From Paramarasmius palmivorus (lineage: Eukaryota > Basidiomycota > Agaricomycetes > Agaricales > Marasmiaceae), in NCBI GenBank assembly GCA_037176845.1, contig JAYKXP010000018.1, forward strand, positions 434,001 to 498,000: DNA of 64,000 bases, written 5' to 3'. The position numbers and the translations under genes are program-made. This document shows, piece after piece, positions 45,920 to 57,526 of this stretch. Each line of letters opens with the position of its first letter. The first letter of the stretch is position 1. Below the pieces are notes generated by a model that was given only the letters and a program-made list of their open reading frames with translations, ran no database searches and was not told where the DNA came from.

Positions 45920-46156
45920 TCACTCGACAGTCAATACCTTGTTCATGGCGGATACTCGGCTAGGGAGTAGCAAGCTAGAATACTTTTCAAGTCCTGAAGT
46001 AATGTCGGCGTTCGACATGATCTTCGAAATTTTATCGGTGTCGCACTCCCTCAACAGTTTTGTCAAATGCCCAAGCTTGCTCTCAGCACTTGTTCCGGTC
46101 GGATAAAGAAGTCTTCTAGTCAATATGATAGGCATTCCATACAGTGTCGGGCCCAT
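45920..46156 (-). CDS. Small open frame at the edge of the right inverted-repeat arm
   Basis: A 78-codon frame from the ATG at 46156 (MGPTLYGMPIILTRRLLYPT, then LGHLTKLLRECDTDKISKIM, ending KVLTVE). It reads away from the RING gene, so it could be divergently transcribed. At the mirror position (21838 onward, plus strand) the same start is present but a TGA follows after nine codons. No known domain; it may be a relic first exon. Confidence 0.3.
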   Translation of the reverse strand: MGPTLYGMPIILTRRLLYPTGTSAESKLGHLTKLLRECDTDKISKIMSNADITSGLEKYSSLLLPSRVSAMNKVLTVE

Positions 46157-46258
46157 TAGGTGGCTGGAGGACTCAGATTTGGGACTGTCTCAGTGAGAGG
46201 ATGCAAGACACCGACAGTCTCAGACAGGTGCAAGACTCAGACACAGGCAGAAAGAGGA

Positions 46259-46264
46259 TATAAA
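46259..46264 (+). promoter_or_regulatory. TATA box of RING copy B
   Basis: GATATAAACC about 140 bases before the ATG, identical to copy A. Confidence 0.55.
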
Positions 46265-46403
46265 CCAGGCTCTCTCGACAGAAAGGACCAGAACAACTTT
46301 ACAAGTTACCTCCATCTTCGAATCTTTTTGAAGAGACCCCAAGTCATAACTCAAACCAAACTCATTCTCACTATACACCCACACACAACTACATCTATCC
46401 ATC

Positions 46404-47122
46404 ATGGAAGAAGATCGCGAGTGCTACTGTGCCATCTGCGACGAGTACTTCTGGTGCCTCGAGGAACGAGCAAGCCATATCCAGTCGTCTAGGCGCCATC
46501 CGAAATGTGAGGTCTGCAATAAACGCTTCCTCAATCATCATATCTTGCGTATGGTAAGTCGCCCGCCTCATTCTCCTTCAGAACCTGGTCTTCTAACTGT
46601 TCATTATAGCACTACATTCGTGCCCCTCATCACTTCTACTGCGTCACATGCGAAAGACATTTTGAAACCCTTGCCGGTTTCCAGGTCCACTGCGACCGTG
46701 CACCCATTCACAACGACAACTATGACGAAGGAGAGAGCTACGAGGGAGAAGGCAAGGAAGATGAGATCGGGCTCGAACTATACCCTGATGGTCTACTCGA
46801 GACACGAGAGCTCGGTCGTGGGCTACAGGCATACGAGACGCTTGATGCATATGATCTGGAGCCGGCGGAGGATCTGGGTGATCCGCCGTTTGAGCCCAGT
46901 GAAGATGAAGAGGAGGAATTCGATGACAGTGAAGAAACAACGGAAGAGTTCGAGTGTCCAATGTGCGAGGAAGGGGACAAACCAGTGTGCTCGACGGCAT
47001 GCGGGCACCTGTTCTGCGTGTCTTGCATCAAGTCGGCCCTTCACTATACAGGACAATGTCCGATTTGCAATGAGCCTGGGGAGGTAGAACAGTTACGGAG
47101 AATCTTCGTCTCTTGTACATGA
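46404..47122 (+). CDS. C2H2 zinc finger and RING finger protein, copy B
   Basis: Near-identical to copy A. The ATG at 46404 gives MEEDRECYCAICDEYFWC; one intron (GTAAGTCG ... TATAG) follows HHILRM. The second exon gives HYIRAPHHFYCVTCERHFET, the acidic linker (with EFDDSEETTEEFE) and the C3HC4 RING (CPMC, CSTACGHLFCVSC, CPIC), ending VSCT at 47122. Small substitutions versus copy A are mostly silent or conservative (for example Asp for Glu in the linker). It is tail to tail with AKR copy 3, repeating the arrangement at 20.8 kb. Confidence 0.86.
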
Positions 47123-47216
47123 TCGTTTGCAGAATAAATCGTCTCTTTTCATTCATCGCACGAACCAAATTGAAAACTCCTATAAATACAGTGACGGTAT
47201 ACTTCTAACTTGAGAC

Positions 47217-48695
47217 TTATAACGTGGGGGCGGGCAGCGCTGGTGGATGAGGCATCTTCTGGTATGTTCCTGCCATTTTCATGCCTATCCAGATATTCTC
47301 TGGACTTCCGTCACCCTGAACAACCATTAGCATCATCTTGTTGTAAGAATACCGGTAACTCACGATCAGGTAGTTGGGGAATCCGACATCAAATGGAACC
47401 TGGCTTTCTAAAAACTTGATTTGTTCGGGCGTGAGTGTAATATCCAATGCTTCGAGGTTTTGCTGTAGCTGTTCGACTTTACGACCCCCGATGATGGGGA
47501 AGACATACGCCGTCTTTTGCATGACATATGCGATAGCAACTTCATTTCACCGTTAGTCGTGGTTGGATCGTAGAGAAGTCGACGACATACCAGACGTGAT
47601 GCTCTTCGCACCCACTTCAGCTGCAACCTTCTCTAGAGCTCTGGATACCTTGACCTCAGCCTCATTACGTCTCCAATCGCCGAACGTTGTACGACCTCCT
47701 TCTCCCGATTCAAGTCGTTTTTGTTCTTCAGCGTCGGTACGGAGTTTGCCTCCTGCGAGAACACTCCAAGGTGCTAAAGCCATACCTGAAAAGAGGCGTC
47801 TGTGAGCCTTTCATTCTAATCAAAGCTATGAGACATACTCACCGAAATCTCTGGCCATCGGGATGATATCGCGCTCAAACGACCTCTGCATGATATTCCA
47901 CTCTCCTTGGTACACGACAAACGGAGTCTTGCCGTGGTCCTTGGCGTATTGATTTGCTTTCGCTACGACCCATGCAGGAGTATCTGACACGCCCTGAGGT
48001 CTGGGTGTAAGCCAGCGTTATCTAGATCCTACCAAAGAAGCCACTTACCAGATAAAGAACCTTCCCTTGGACAACAAGATTGTGTAGGCCATCCATCACC
48101 TCTTCGATGGAGGTATCCCAATCCCACCAGTGTAGGTAGAGTAGGTCGATGTATGTTGTACGGAGCTTCTTCAAGCTGGCTTCGACGGAACGTGTCATGC
48201 TCTTGACATTGTTGCCCACAAGCTGGACTTTCTGCTTGACAGAAGGGTCGGCGCGTTTGTAGAACGTCGTGTACTGTTCAAGATGTAATATGAGCATGAT
48301 AATGGTCGTGAAAGGGACGGATTGAAGAGACCTTGGTTGCGATGAAAAGCTGATCGCGGATTCCACGTTGTTCTGCCCATTCACCGATGAACTCTTCGGA
48401 TGACTCGTCCTGGCTGTTCAAGTAACATATTGTGAGTTAATTTGGGCTTTTGCTAGAAGAAAAACACGTACTAGTTGTTCGCGGTGTCGATAAAGTTTCC
48501 TCCCATATCAAAGAACGCATCTAGCAGCTTGAAACTGGCTTCCTTATCCATGGAACCCATGAAATCGTTCCATTTGTCACCGATGCTCATAGCACCGAGA
48601 CAGAAGGGCGAGACGTGAACGCCTGCTCTCGCAGACAAGGTGCGATATACACCGAGCTTGGTTGGTGGAGGTGGTGCTGGAGCGAATGCTGACAT
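47217..48695 (-). CDS. Aldo-keto reductase, aryl-alcohol dehydrogenase type, copy 3
   Basis: Third AKR paralogue. The ATG at 48695 gives [20 protein letters not shown]. Asp/Tyr in [10 protein letters not shown], Lys in FIATK and His in YLHWWDWD are kept. Introns are in the same positions as in copies 1 and 2 (for example [13 protein letters not shown] and [11 protein letters not shown]). Its C-terminal exon differs: [20 protein letters not shown], then [10 protein letters not shown]. That places it further from copies 1 and 2 than the adjacent RING gene is from its own copy, so the RING genes were homogenised or duplicated later. Confidence 0.9.
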
Positions 48696-49266
48696 TGTGG
48701 GTTGTAAAAGTGAAGATGTTGGTTACTGCAGCTGGCCCTCGTCTGCTTTTGAAGACCAGAGAATATCCATTGCCGACCAGGTGACGCGTCGAAAGCGAAG
48801 TGCGGATATCGATAAAGAGGCCTTTGAGCGCTCTTTCGGAAGCCTTCCATGTCTGTGAATAATCGCAGATGACAAATCAGATTCAGGCGTTTTGGCACGC
48901 TTTCGGAAGATATCCGAGCAAAGAAGCGTTGCTATTCGTTATCATATCCCGATAACGGTGTTATTCGGCGTGGGTTCCTCATCTTGAGTCCCCGAGTCCT
49001 CCAAAGGGCGCATCGTCGAAGAGCTCGGTGTCAGTCGGCGACGTCGCTTCTGACTTGGTGGTGGTGGTTCGTGCACAAGACGTATTAGTACCGAGTGGAG
49101 TCACACAGGCTGGATCCGGTTCCCGGACGTCGCTCCGCCCTCACATTTCTGTTCTCTATAGCGAAAGGATCCATCCTATTCTTAATAGATACTAACACTA
49201 GTCGCACCTTCTTACTCAACAAACTACGACGGTCCTCAATTGCCATACAACACGCGCGAAACGGCT
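48696..49266. other. Intergenic: AKR copy 3 promoter and GH5 3' side
   Basis: No gene or known motif apart from short open frames. Confidence 0.5.
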
Positions 49267-50946
49267 TCAAGGCAAGTTGGGCCTGACTGCGTAGTACGCG
49301 TGTTCAGCAGGATCCTCTAAGATGAACGAGGTTACCACTTACTCGCTGCAGTCCAGAGCGGCTGGTCTTGGTTCCCATTTGGTGAGAGAGTGAGCTCGTA
49401 TGTATTGTCGAAGGATCCAGCAGACCAGGCAGTAAATCCTCTGAGCTGTTATAGTACCGTCTTCAGCGACCATTCACGTTTCTGTGGGCACAAAGACAAC
49501 CGTACCACATCGGAGTTTTGCTTGACGAATTGCAGTTGCTCGAAAAGGCTGCCGGATACATGTCAGCGCGAGTTTCAGAGAAAATGACAACGTACGACAA
49601 CGTACTGTTGCTTGCACGAGTCCGTATTACCTCCACCAGTTTCACTAAGAATGGCCTGTCGATTACCATTTGCCCTCAGGAAGTTGGCAAGGTTTTGGAA
49701 AACTTGGATATTGCTCTTCATGATTTCCATCACATGATGTTACGGATAAAGCAAGTGAGATACAAACTGTCACGCATTCCAGATGTGTACCGCTGTTATC
49801 AACGTCGAGATATTTGTGAACTGTGGTACCATAGTCAACAAAGAGCAGGACACACAACGGGGGCTGAGGGCATACATACCATCGAATAAGAGCAAGTCGG
49901 TGTTATCGTGTGCGGGATCTTTCAATTTGACAAGAAGAGGGCCAGCTTCAGTCGGGAAATATTCGGCACTTGTCCAGGATGACCCTAGGTTGTCGTGAGT
50001 TGAAATACAACCGCGTAGAAAATTGCTCACCTGGTATCAAGATATGTTGTGTTGTAGCGCCAGCTTTACGAATGGCGTTGATCGCAACCTGCGCAGAGTT
50101 CACCCAAGTCTGAACAGACGGAACGTCATGAGGTTCGTTCATAATTCCGAACTGTCCAGCTAAGGCTTAGCCACTATTAAGCTGATTTAGAGCTGAAGAC
50201 ATACGATAATCTTGCTGTTGCCAGCATATCTCGCGGCTATTTGAGACCACACACTGGCATATTGATCATTAGTAGGTCCACCTTGAGCAATGATACCTCC
50301 ATTCCAACGGGCATAGTTATGCTTCAAGGTAAGAACAGTTAAACCCGGGACAATATGCGCGATTTCAGGGACTACATACCAAATCAAGGATTACCCATGG
50401 CCTAGACGAAGAAGATAGAGCCGCTTGTACCGTGGCGTCGTACCGAGAGAAGAAGTTCCCGTCAATGTTCCCTCCCAGCGTGGGCGTCATCAATTGCCAG
50501 GCTACAGCCATATGTGAGTTGCTGTCTTGAAGTTAGAACGCTACGACAGGAACAAACCGAATGCTTAGGGGATAACAGAGGTTAGCACCTGTCGAGATTA
50601 CAACGACAAAGATTCCACTCACGAACTCTGAACACATTCACGCCTTGTGAGGCAAAATGCTCGAACTGGAAGACTGGTGGAGACAGCCCGATCCCAGAGA
50701 ACGACCCGTTAGTATACTGCGTAAGCAATCAGTCCCTAGTCGTGTATTGAAGCTCAAGCATCCAAAACGCAGTCAACATACCACTGTGAAGTCGTAACCT
50801 GCGCTAGTATTAGTACTTGCAGTCAATCTGTAACCATAGAGTTTCCTACCTGCTGTATTTACGCCCCCGAGGAAAGGCAAGGAGCTTGCCGCCTGGCACG
50901 AAGAGGCGAAACCAAGAGCAATAGCTGCGATGGATTGAAGCTTCAT
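49267..50946 (-). CDS. GH5 endo-beta-1,4-glucanase (secreted cellulase)
   Basis: Secreted cellulase that cleaves internal beta-1,4 bonds. The ATG at 50946 gives a signal peptide (MKLQSIAAIALGFASSCQAA) followed by SSLPFLGGVNTAGYDFTV. Catalytic features: LDLHNYARWNGG, acid/base Glu in IMNEPHDVPSV, DVHKYLDVDNSGTH, nucleophile Glu in AILSETGGGNTDSC, and WSAGSFDNTYELTLSPN near the end. Many introns (about ten) are needed; the last ones (at 49300-49330, 49440-49500 and 49540-49600) splice to RPNLP and the stop at 49267. The layout fits subfamily GH5_5. No CBM1 cellulose-binding module is present, unlike many fungal relatives. Confidence 0.88.
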
Positions 50947-51902
50947 GGAAGGTAAAACGATGTGCGTGAAGAGCTATTCGGAAGGTGCATCTGGTTTTAT
51001 ACTATCCACTGCCGGTGAAATGACGGATATGACCTGAGCTCGAAGGTTGAAAGAGTGTTCGTGGGTCAGATTATGCCGAAGTCATCGTATGGGAAGTGGT
51101 CTCGAAATATCTAGAGAGTGGTATCTTGAGCTATTGAGCCCGAAGCGATGGTGTTCAAAATGTCAGCGTACAGCAATTCGAACAAGTTTCTCACGCTCAA
51201 ATTGCGAGCAGTCGGGCCTTAAATTGCCTTAATAGGGTTGCAATAGGATCCTCCAACGTGGAAATGTCACTTAGTGCACTTCGATACATGATGAACACGT
51301 ACCTTTATATCGCCAGAGTCGTAGTTTCTTCGGTAGGCCTGCTGCTATATGCTCGGACTCGCTTTTCGCACTTACCTTGGGGCCCATTAATCCGTGACGT
51401 GATCAACAAGTTCACTTGAGGTTCACGGTGCTGCTCCAGTTTACATGGAACTACCCTGTGAGCCTGAGGCAAGCCATCGGTTTGAGTACTCCCAGAGATA
51501 TCTGGAAATGGGCGTGTAAGTAAGAAAACACCTAGAAGAGTATTATACTGACACCGTTCGAATGTGCGCAGGGAGTGATCAAAAGTTTCCATGTACGGTC
51601 GCGTTTGCTGGAGAGCAACAGGAGGTACTCGTGTAAGTGATGCTCTGTGCTCAGCTTCAGACCAATGTGACCTGTAGGACTAGTTTCTCCAGCCCGTTTG
51701 TCGCGGAATTGGGAAAACCCCGGTGGTCGTGAGTCGACCTTGATACGAATTCCTAAAAGCTTGAGAGTTGCTCGCTACTGTCGGAGTTACCTCTTTGAAT
51801 ACTATGATATCGAGTCAAAAGGCTTTTGCATGCATTTGTGAAATGATTATTATCAGGGATCTAAACGTCGTAAAAAGTCAAGATTGCGTGCGAGAGTTAC
51901 TC
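50947..51902. other. Intergenic between AKR copy 4 and GH5
   Basis: GH5 promoter and AKR copy 4 3' side. Short open frames only (for example minus 51305-51592); no gene supported. Confidence 0.45.
50995..51002 (-). promoter_or_regulatory. TATA box of the GH5 gene
   Basis: The minus strand reads GTATAAAA about 50 bases before the start codon. Confidence 0.55.
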
Positions 51903-53388
51903 CTACGACGTGGGAGCTCCCAAAGGTTTCAGATAAGGCATCCTTTGAAAATTTCCTGCCATTGCCATGCCCATGAACGTAGTGCTTCCGTCACCCTGGC
52001 ATAGCTTTCAGTATCACAGACTTGCGGAAAGAACGGGAACTCACGATCAACGACATGGGGAAACCAACATCGAATGGAACCTGGCCCTCCAAAGACTTGA
52101 TTTGCTCAGCTGTCAGGTTGATATCCAAGGCTTCAAGGTTTTGCTGCAAATGTTCAACTTTGCGGCCTCCGACGATAGGGAAAACGTAAGGCGCTTTCTG
52201 CATGACATATGCAATCGCAACTTCAATGGATAGGAATCAGCCATGGATGGAGTGCAAGAGCCCCGACGAAGCGTACCAGATGTGATACTCTTTGCACCCA
52301 CTTCTTCTGCAACCTTCTCCAGTGCTTTGGAGACCTTGATCTCGGCATCATCACGCTTCCAATCGCCTCCCGTTTTGCGACCTTCCTCGCCTGACTCGAG
52401 TCGCTTCTGTTCTTCAGCATCTGAACGAAGCTTTCCCCTGGCTAGGACACCCCATGGTGCCAGGGCCATTCCTGGACGGAATGAGTCAAGTCATCAAGCA
52501 GATCCGATAACATATATACATACCAAAATCCCTGGCCATTGGAATTATCTCCCGCTCAAATGACCTTTTCATGATGTTCCATTCTCCCTGGTACACGACA
52601 AACGGAGTCTTGCCGTGATCTTTTGCGTATTGGTTTGCTTTTGCTACTATCCAGGCCGGGGTATCCGAAATGCCCTGATTCAGAATGCAGATCAGCGAGA
52701 GGAACGCGTGGGTGGATGATGATGATCGGACAAAGACTAACCAGATAAAGAACCTTGCCTTGGACAACAAGATTGTGCAGACCGTCCATGACCTCTTCTA
52801 TAGAAGTGTCCCAGTCCCACCAGTGAACGTAAAGCAGGTCGATGTATGTTGTGCGGAGCTTTTTCAAGCTAGCTTCGACGGATAGGGTCATGTTCTTGAT
52901 ATTATTCCCAACGAAGTGCACTTTTTGCTTGATAGAGGGATCGGCACCTTTGTAGAGGTATGTATACTGTCAAAGTTCCTGTCTCAGTACTCATGACAGG
53001 AGAAAGAACTCAAGAACGAATAATACCTTGGTGGCAATGAATAGCTGGTCACGGATGCCGCGCTCTTCGGCCCATTCACCAATGAACTTTTCGGAGGACT
53101 CATCTTGGCTGTCAATGCAGAAGATGAGCTGATACTCGGAGATAAGTGTCAAGGTATAACGTACTAGTTACTGGCAGTATCGATAAAGTTGCCTCCCATA
53201 TCGAAATACGCGTCTAGCAACTTGAAGCTGGATTCCTTGTCCATAGAACCCATATACTGGCTCCATTTGTCACCAATACTCATAGCACCGAGACAAAGAG
53301 GTGAGACATGAACACCCGCGCGAGGGGAGAGTGTGCGATAGACACCGAGCCGGGTTGGTGGAGGTGGTGCAGGAGCGAATGCTGACAT
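51903..53388 (-). CDS. Aldo-keto reductase, aryl-alcohol dehydrogenase type, copy 4
   Basis: Fourth and most divergent AKR. The ATG at 53388 gives [20 protein letters not shown]. The tetrad is intact ([20 protein letters not shown]). Other landmarks: [56 protein letters not shown], and [17 protein letters not shown]. The last exon [19 protein letters not shown] ends GAPTS at 51903. Introns match the other copies. No RING gene or stub lies next to it, so it may be the copy outside the AKR-RING duplication history. Confidence 0.9.
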
Positions 53389-53623
53389 GATACTGTTTGC
53401 TGTTTTGCTTGACACCCACTCCCCCTGTTTTTAAAGCATAGAAAGTAGGGTATTTCCGCCTAAATAACGTATGGTGAATATGAGTTTGGGCCCTGTGTCG
53501 CTTCTTTGCGGCTGCACCTTTCGGATACCATCCGTACCCGCGCCTGACACTTTTGTGCGTGGTCAAGCTAGAAATTGGGTTTGGTAGAAATCTTGTTTAC
53601 TTGACATCTTGAATCGTAGCCAA
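53389..53623. other. Promoter region of AKR copy 4
   Basis: Contains a possible TTTAAAGC box on the plus strand near 53432; nothing else seen. Confidence 0.35.
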
Positions 53624-54108
53624 TATGCTCACTCCAACGACAACCAACCTGTGTCATCCGAGCGTTCTGGCCGGGTGAGTCTGGTATCAACGGGGTGAGG
53701 CGGAAGTGAGGCGAAAATCTAAGCGCTATTCAGGAAGCGTTGCATGACATTTTCTACTATCGAATACCGTTCAGTAATAAAATCATGCCTCTGAGAAAGT
53801 GAACTGATACTTGCATAGGATTGAAAAGCTGGAAAAGGATGATGGAAGACGGGACCAAAAGCGCGCTCAAGCACAGCCACGATACTTCTTCCCCTCAACG
53901 TTCAACGTCGAGCTCCTTGCGGACTGGGACCCAAGACCAGTGTGGAAACCAAGGGTATGCTTTGATATATAATTTTTTACAGACAAGTCTAATCCAGTGT
54001 ATGGCAGCTTCAGAGGGGATTATCATGGCTCTCCGAAGCTTTAAGCAGGCCCAGTGGGAAGCAGAAGTTCTCCAACTGATAGAGTTCAACGTACGGGTAA
54101 CACCGTGA
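53624..54108 (+). CDS. Candidate small spliced gene, unrecognised
   Basis: A speculative model: ATG at about 53624 (MLTPTTTNLCHPSVLAG), a GTGAGT donor at 53676, an AG at 53819 joining in phase IEKLEKDDGRRDQKRAQAQ, then STFNVELLADWDPRPVW, a GTATGC intron ending near 53990, and ASEGIIMALRSFKQAQWEAE to a stop at 54108. The exons look protein-like but match nothing I know. It could also be 5' exons of the zinc finger gene that follows, since a phase-0 splice into 54166 is possible. Confidence 0.3.
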
Positions 54109-54249
54109 CTTGCAATTGGGTTATGATCATGCTGCGGGTCTGATAAGCTGATAAATTCTACTCAGCTACCGCCATTGACAACGCTCAGGTGCGTGCCTAC
54201 TCACTTGCTCGCACAGCAGAATCTTACCCGATTCTCAGTTTCGGTGACA

Positions 54250-54936
54250 ATGTCAAGCCAGTGGTCATGCAAGATATGCAATGTGACATTGCAGATTGGC
54301 GCCAGGAAGACTCACATCAGAGGCACACCACATCGAGAGGCTATCATAAAGACTATTCCTGAGGACGAAAGATGGACATGCGATGTCTGCCCAAAAACTA
54401 CGATGCACATCAACAACAGGGGCAGTCACCTTTCTGGGGGTGGGCACCAAAAGAACCTGTTGAAACGTACGCAACCTCCGTCTCGGCTGCGGTCACCGAT
54501 TGGAGAATGGAAATGCGACATCTGCGTAAACCGGTCCCCAATGAAGTCGAAGGATAAAGATGCCCATGTACGGAGTTCAGGCCATCAGGCCAATTTGTTG
54601 AGGAAGGAAAGTGGAAAGGGAAGGGATCCAAAAGGCAGTGGCAAAGATCGCGTTCATGGGTCGCAAAAGCCTAGTACAGATGATCCTGGTATCTCTACAG
54701 GCGGGGGATCTAGCAGAAGATATCGCGGTGGTGATGGCGGTGGCGGTAGCGGACGTGGAAGTAAATCCCGGGGTAGAATGCGAGGTCGAAGCGATTATGA
54801 TGACTCTTATATGAGCGAAGATGATGCTCGCGCATTGTTGCACGATATTGATACTGGCTTTGGCTGCAATCCAAGCGGAGGGGCTTATTCAGAAAGCGAT
54901 TTTTACTATGGGCCCGGTGATTACGATTATTACTGA
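54250..54936 (+). CDS. Zinc finger protein with a Gly/Arg/Ser-rich tail
   Basis: I start at the ATG at 54250 (MSSQWSCKICNVTLQIGAR); the open frame extends to 54175 without an ATG. Three C2H2-like (U1-type) fingers follow: CKIC...H..TPH, CDVC...H..GGH, and CDIC...H..SGH. Then come a Lys/Gly linker, an RGG-like region (SSRRYRGGDGGGGSGRGS) and an acidic Tyr-rich end (YYGPGDYDYY). The combination suggests nucleic acid, especially RNA, binding. Single exon. No known orthologue recognised. Confidence 0.65.
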   Translation: MSSQWSCKICNVTLQIGARKTHIRGTPHREAIIKTIPEDERWTCDVCPKTTMHINNRGSHLSGGGHQKNLLKRTQPPSRLRSPIGEWKCDICVNRSPMKSKDKDAHVRSSGHQANLLRKESGKGRDPKGSGKDRVHGSQKPSTDDPGISTGGGSSRRYRGGDGGGGSGRGSKSRGRMRGRSDYDDSYMSEDDARALLHDIDTGFGCNPSGGAYSESDFYYGPGDYDYY

Positions 54937-55034
54937 AAACGGGAAGTCGCGTATTGAAGACGGTTGGGATATCGATATATATCTAATACTAGTGATACAA
55001 TGATACTAGAACAAATGAAAGGGCATTTATGTTT

Positions 55035-56803
55035 CTAAACCCTCGTTTGCACGCTTTCAAATTCCCCGTCGATTGTGTTATCTAAAACCGTTGTTAATTC
55101 TGGCTGAACATCTGTGCCAGCTTGATACTCTTTCTCACAGCCTATACAAGACTGAAGCCCAACATCCCTATTGCAAAAATGCTTTTGTCGTATAGAGATG
55201 AGGAGCCGATTGGCAAGTATACTCGAAATCACGAAGGAGAAAGATGTTCCGAGCTCGTTGAGAGTGATCTGTCCGATTCTTCAGCACACATGTGTCTATG
55301 AGAGTAAACAGTGAGCACCTACCCGATTGATGATCCAAAGAATCAGGTTCGCGAGATATACCCAGAATATGCTAGAAATTGGTTAGTATCCTGAATAGGG
55401 CCATACAAAGTCCGCGTACACAAAAAAGTAAATCACAGATTCCCCTGTAAGCGTCCGCATGAGCGAACTTCCGCTTCCAGTTGACGGACGATGTTTCCAA
55501 GCTTGATACAGCGCAAGACAGAGTAAAATACTGTCGATGATAAGAATCGACATCCAATAGTACACGAGCCAACGCGAACCATCTGCGGGGTCGGCGTCGG
55601 CGCAAATGAATAATTTAGGGAATGGCTCGTTCGTTCCTGCGGCGTTGTGCATAAGTAGTCTAGTAAATATGTCGAAACTAGAGAGGACTCACCGATGAGT
55701 TTGTCGTTCGGTAGTCCAAAAACCATTCCAAGCGTCAATGCCTCCGCTAGGGTGAGAAGAATCTGCGCTAGTTGTGTTATTATCCTGAGATTGACGTGGT
55801 GAACAGAAGGCTCACAAATAGACAAAGGACATAATTCGAGTTTCCGTACATGGCGTACAACCGAAGTTGCAGAATCACTAATTGGAGAACGGAGTGGGTT
55901 GAGCATCACGGGTGCGAAAAACAAGGTTTGAGAGATACGGACGATGAGAGGTTATGACTTGCAGAGAAGCTCCCGTATTTTGCCAATGAAAGAATCTGTA
56001 GCCTGTGGACCAGTCAAAGTTTCTACAGGTCGGATGAGAAAGGACTTACATCTAAGAAGGTGATTAGATCTCGTTCAAACTCTGACAGAAGACTAAACCT
56101 ACAACTATAGTGATCTTAGGTAGGCTAGACTCGATGACGAAATATACTCACCCTGTACGATGGACGAGGATAAATGTAAACTGAAAAGGGTTATATTGAC
56201 GAGAGAAACACCGCCGGTAGGAATATCAAACTTACCTGCCGCGTTCGAGCTAATTGAAATCCATATTTGAATGCCGTTGGCGCAAGGACAAATTGGTATG
56301 TAGAGCACTCACATGTTGAAGGCTAGGCCGTAGTAACGGCTCTGAGAAGCAAGCAAGTCAGTCACCTATACTCTCGTACTCCTCGTAGTACCAGACGCTT
56401 TACCCAAAGGAATAATGACTTGGCGATTGTCCATCTCTGTCTCTGCGAACGATTGATTGACATTGAGAAGCACATGGTGGGTCGAATGTAGAGGTCTTAC
56501 CCAGAAGAAGTCGACCTAGAGACGCATTATTTAGTGCCCTGAAATTAATACCGACATATCGTGTGTATACACACCTCAGCACCTAGTTGCAAAACTTTCT
56601 GCTATCAGCGCCTGAGCCCATCAAGAAATCAAAATGCGATGGCTCACAGTATTCGTAAAGTATTAGGGTAGCACATGCAACTGCGAAGGTAACGTCAACT
56701 TCTCGAACGCAAGTACTTACTAGACAGGATATGTCAGAAACTCACGGTACGCGAATCTTTCAGCTCTAGCTTCGAAGAAAGGGGTTGTATCAATGTTGTC
56801 CAT
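55035..56803 (-). CDS. DUF6533-type multi-pass membrane protein
   Basis: Agaricomycete membrane protein with the DUF6533 N-terminal region. The ATG at 56803 gives MDNIDTTPFFEARAERFAY. A chain of short introns then yields ATLILYEYFLQLGAEVDFFW, RWTIAKSLFLW and SRYYGLAFN, and later VILQLRLYAMYGNSNYVLCL, TQLAQILLTLAEALTLGM, DGSRWLVYYWMSILIIDSI, IFWVYLANLILWIINR and a soluble tail ending EFESVQTRV at 55035. Six or seven helices are expected. About eleven introns are needed; the stretch 56000-56200 is the least certain. Function unknown, although receptor-like folds have been suggested for this group. Confidence 0.75.
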
Positions 56804-57185
56804 GGTTCCCGTCAGGCGTCGACGTCCGTTTTTTTCCCTTTGGTGATAGTGGTGTGATGCCAATGAGGCCAGGGCTTACGTCGTCTTGACTCAGAGGATG
56901 ACTGGTTCGACCTAGTTTGCTTTCTGATCAGTAGAAGTGCTTCACCATGGTCAGGGTGGTGTCTGTTGAGTGAGAGTGATGGCAGTGAAAGAGGAGGAGC
57001 GCAGTGGCACTTCGACTCCAAGATGAGTTGGTAACGAGTAATACTATACAGATCAAGGAATGGGTAGGCTGCTGTCATGGTATTGACAGCGTGTCAAACC
57101 GAGGACTTTCCGTATATCAATATCAACTGCGTATCAGTCAAGTGACACCACATATCATAATCGTGCTTGTCGCTATGATTGACTG
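56804..57185. other. Intergenic spacer
   Basis: Promoter of the DUF6533 gene and 3' side of the small secreted gene. No gene seen. Confidence 0.45.
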
Positions 57186-57526
57186 TTAAACGACTATTGG
57201 CGTGTTTACAGGTAAATCTGCAGTTGCCGTCCTTCTAGACACGGTACCCCCAGTGACCGTCCATCCATTGTTGCACGCGTCGACTGCGTTCTGTCCCCGG
57301 CGGATTTTCTGTTGGAGGGTCAGTTTGAAGTCGAATGTGGCTTCATGGGGCGATTTACCGGTAAACTCTCTGGTGATTGTCCAACGTGCCAGTTATTGCA
57401 GGGATCGACGATGACCCAGCCAGAGTTCGTGCTATCGACGTTGACGCTACTGGGTGGAATAGGTGTAGCTGTGGTGAGGGCTAGGACCCCGAGAATGCTG
57501 ATGATGAGAGACGTTGTAGGAAACAT
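57186..57526 (-). CDS. Small secreted protein (~96 aa) with a duplicated motif
   Basis: The ATG at 57526 starts a clear signal peptide (MFPTTSLIISILGVLALTTA) followed by TPIPPSSVNVDSTNSGW. Exon 1 ends ESLP at 57359; a 50-base intron (57309-57358) leads to KIRRGQNAVDACNNGWTVTG and the end DLPVNTPIVV. Exon 1 has VDPCNNWHVG before LPVN and exon 2 has VDACNNGWTV before LPVN, so the two exons look like repeats of one module. If the intron is kept, the protein would end at 57320 (SLPVNRPMKPHSTSN). Only two cysteines, one per module. No known family; an effector-like or wall protein is possible. Confidence 0.6.

Larger units (their letters stand above)
46150..47122 (+). repeat. Right arm of the large inverted repeat (RING gene plus promoter)
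   Basis: Reverse-complement match of 20880-21850; see the left arm. The two arms enclose about 24.3 kb. Confidence 0.88.
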
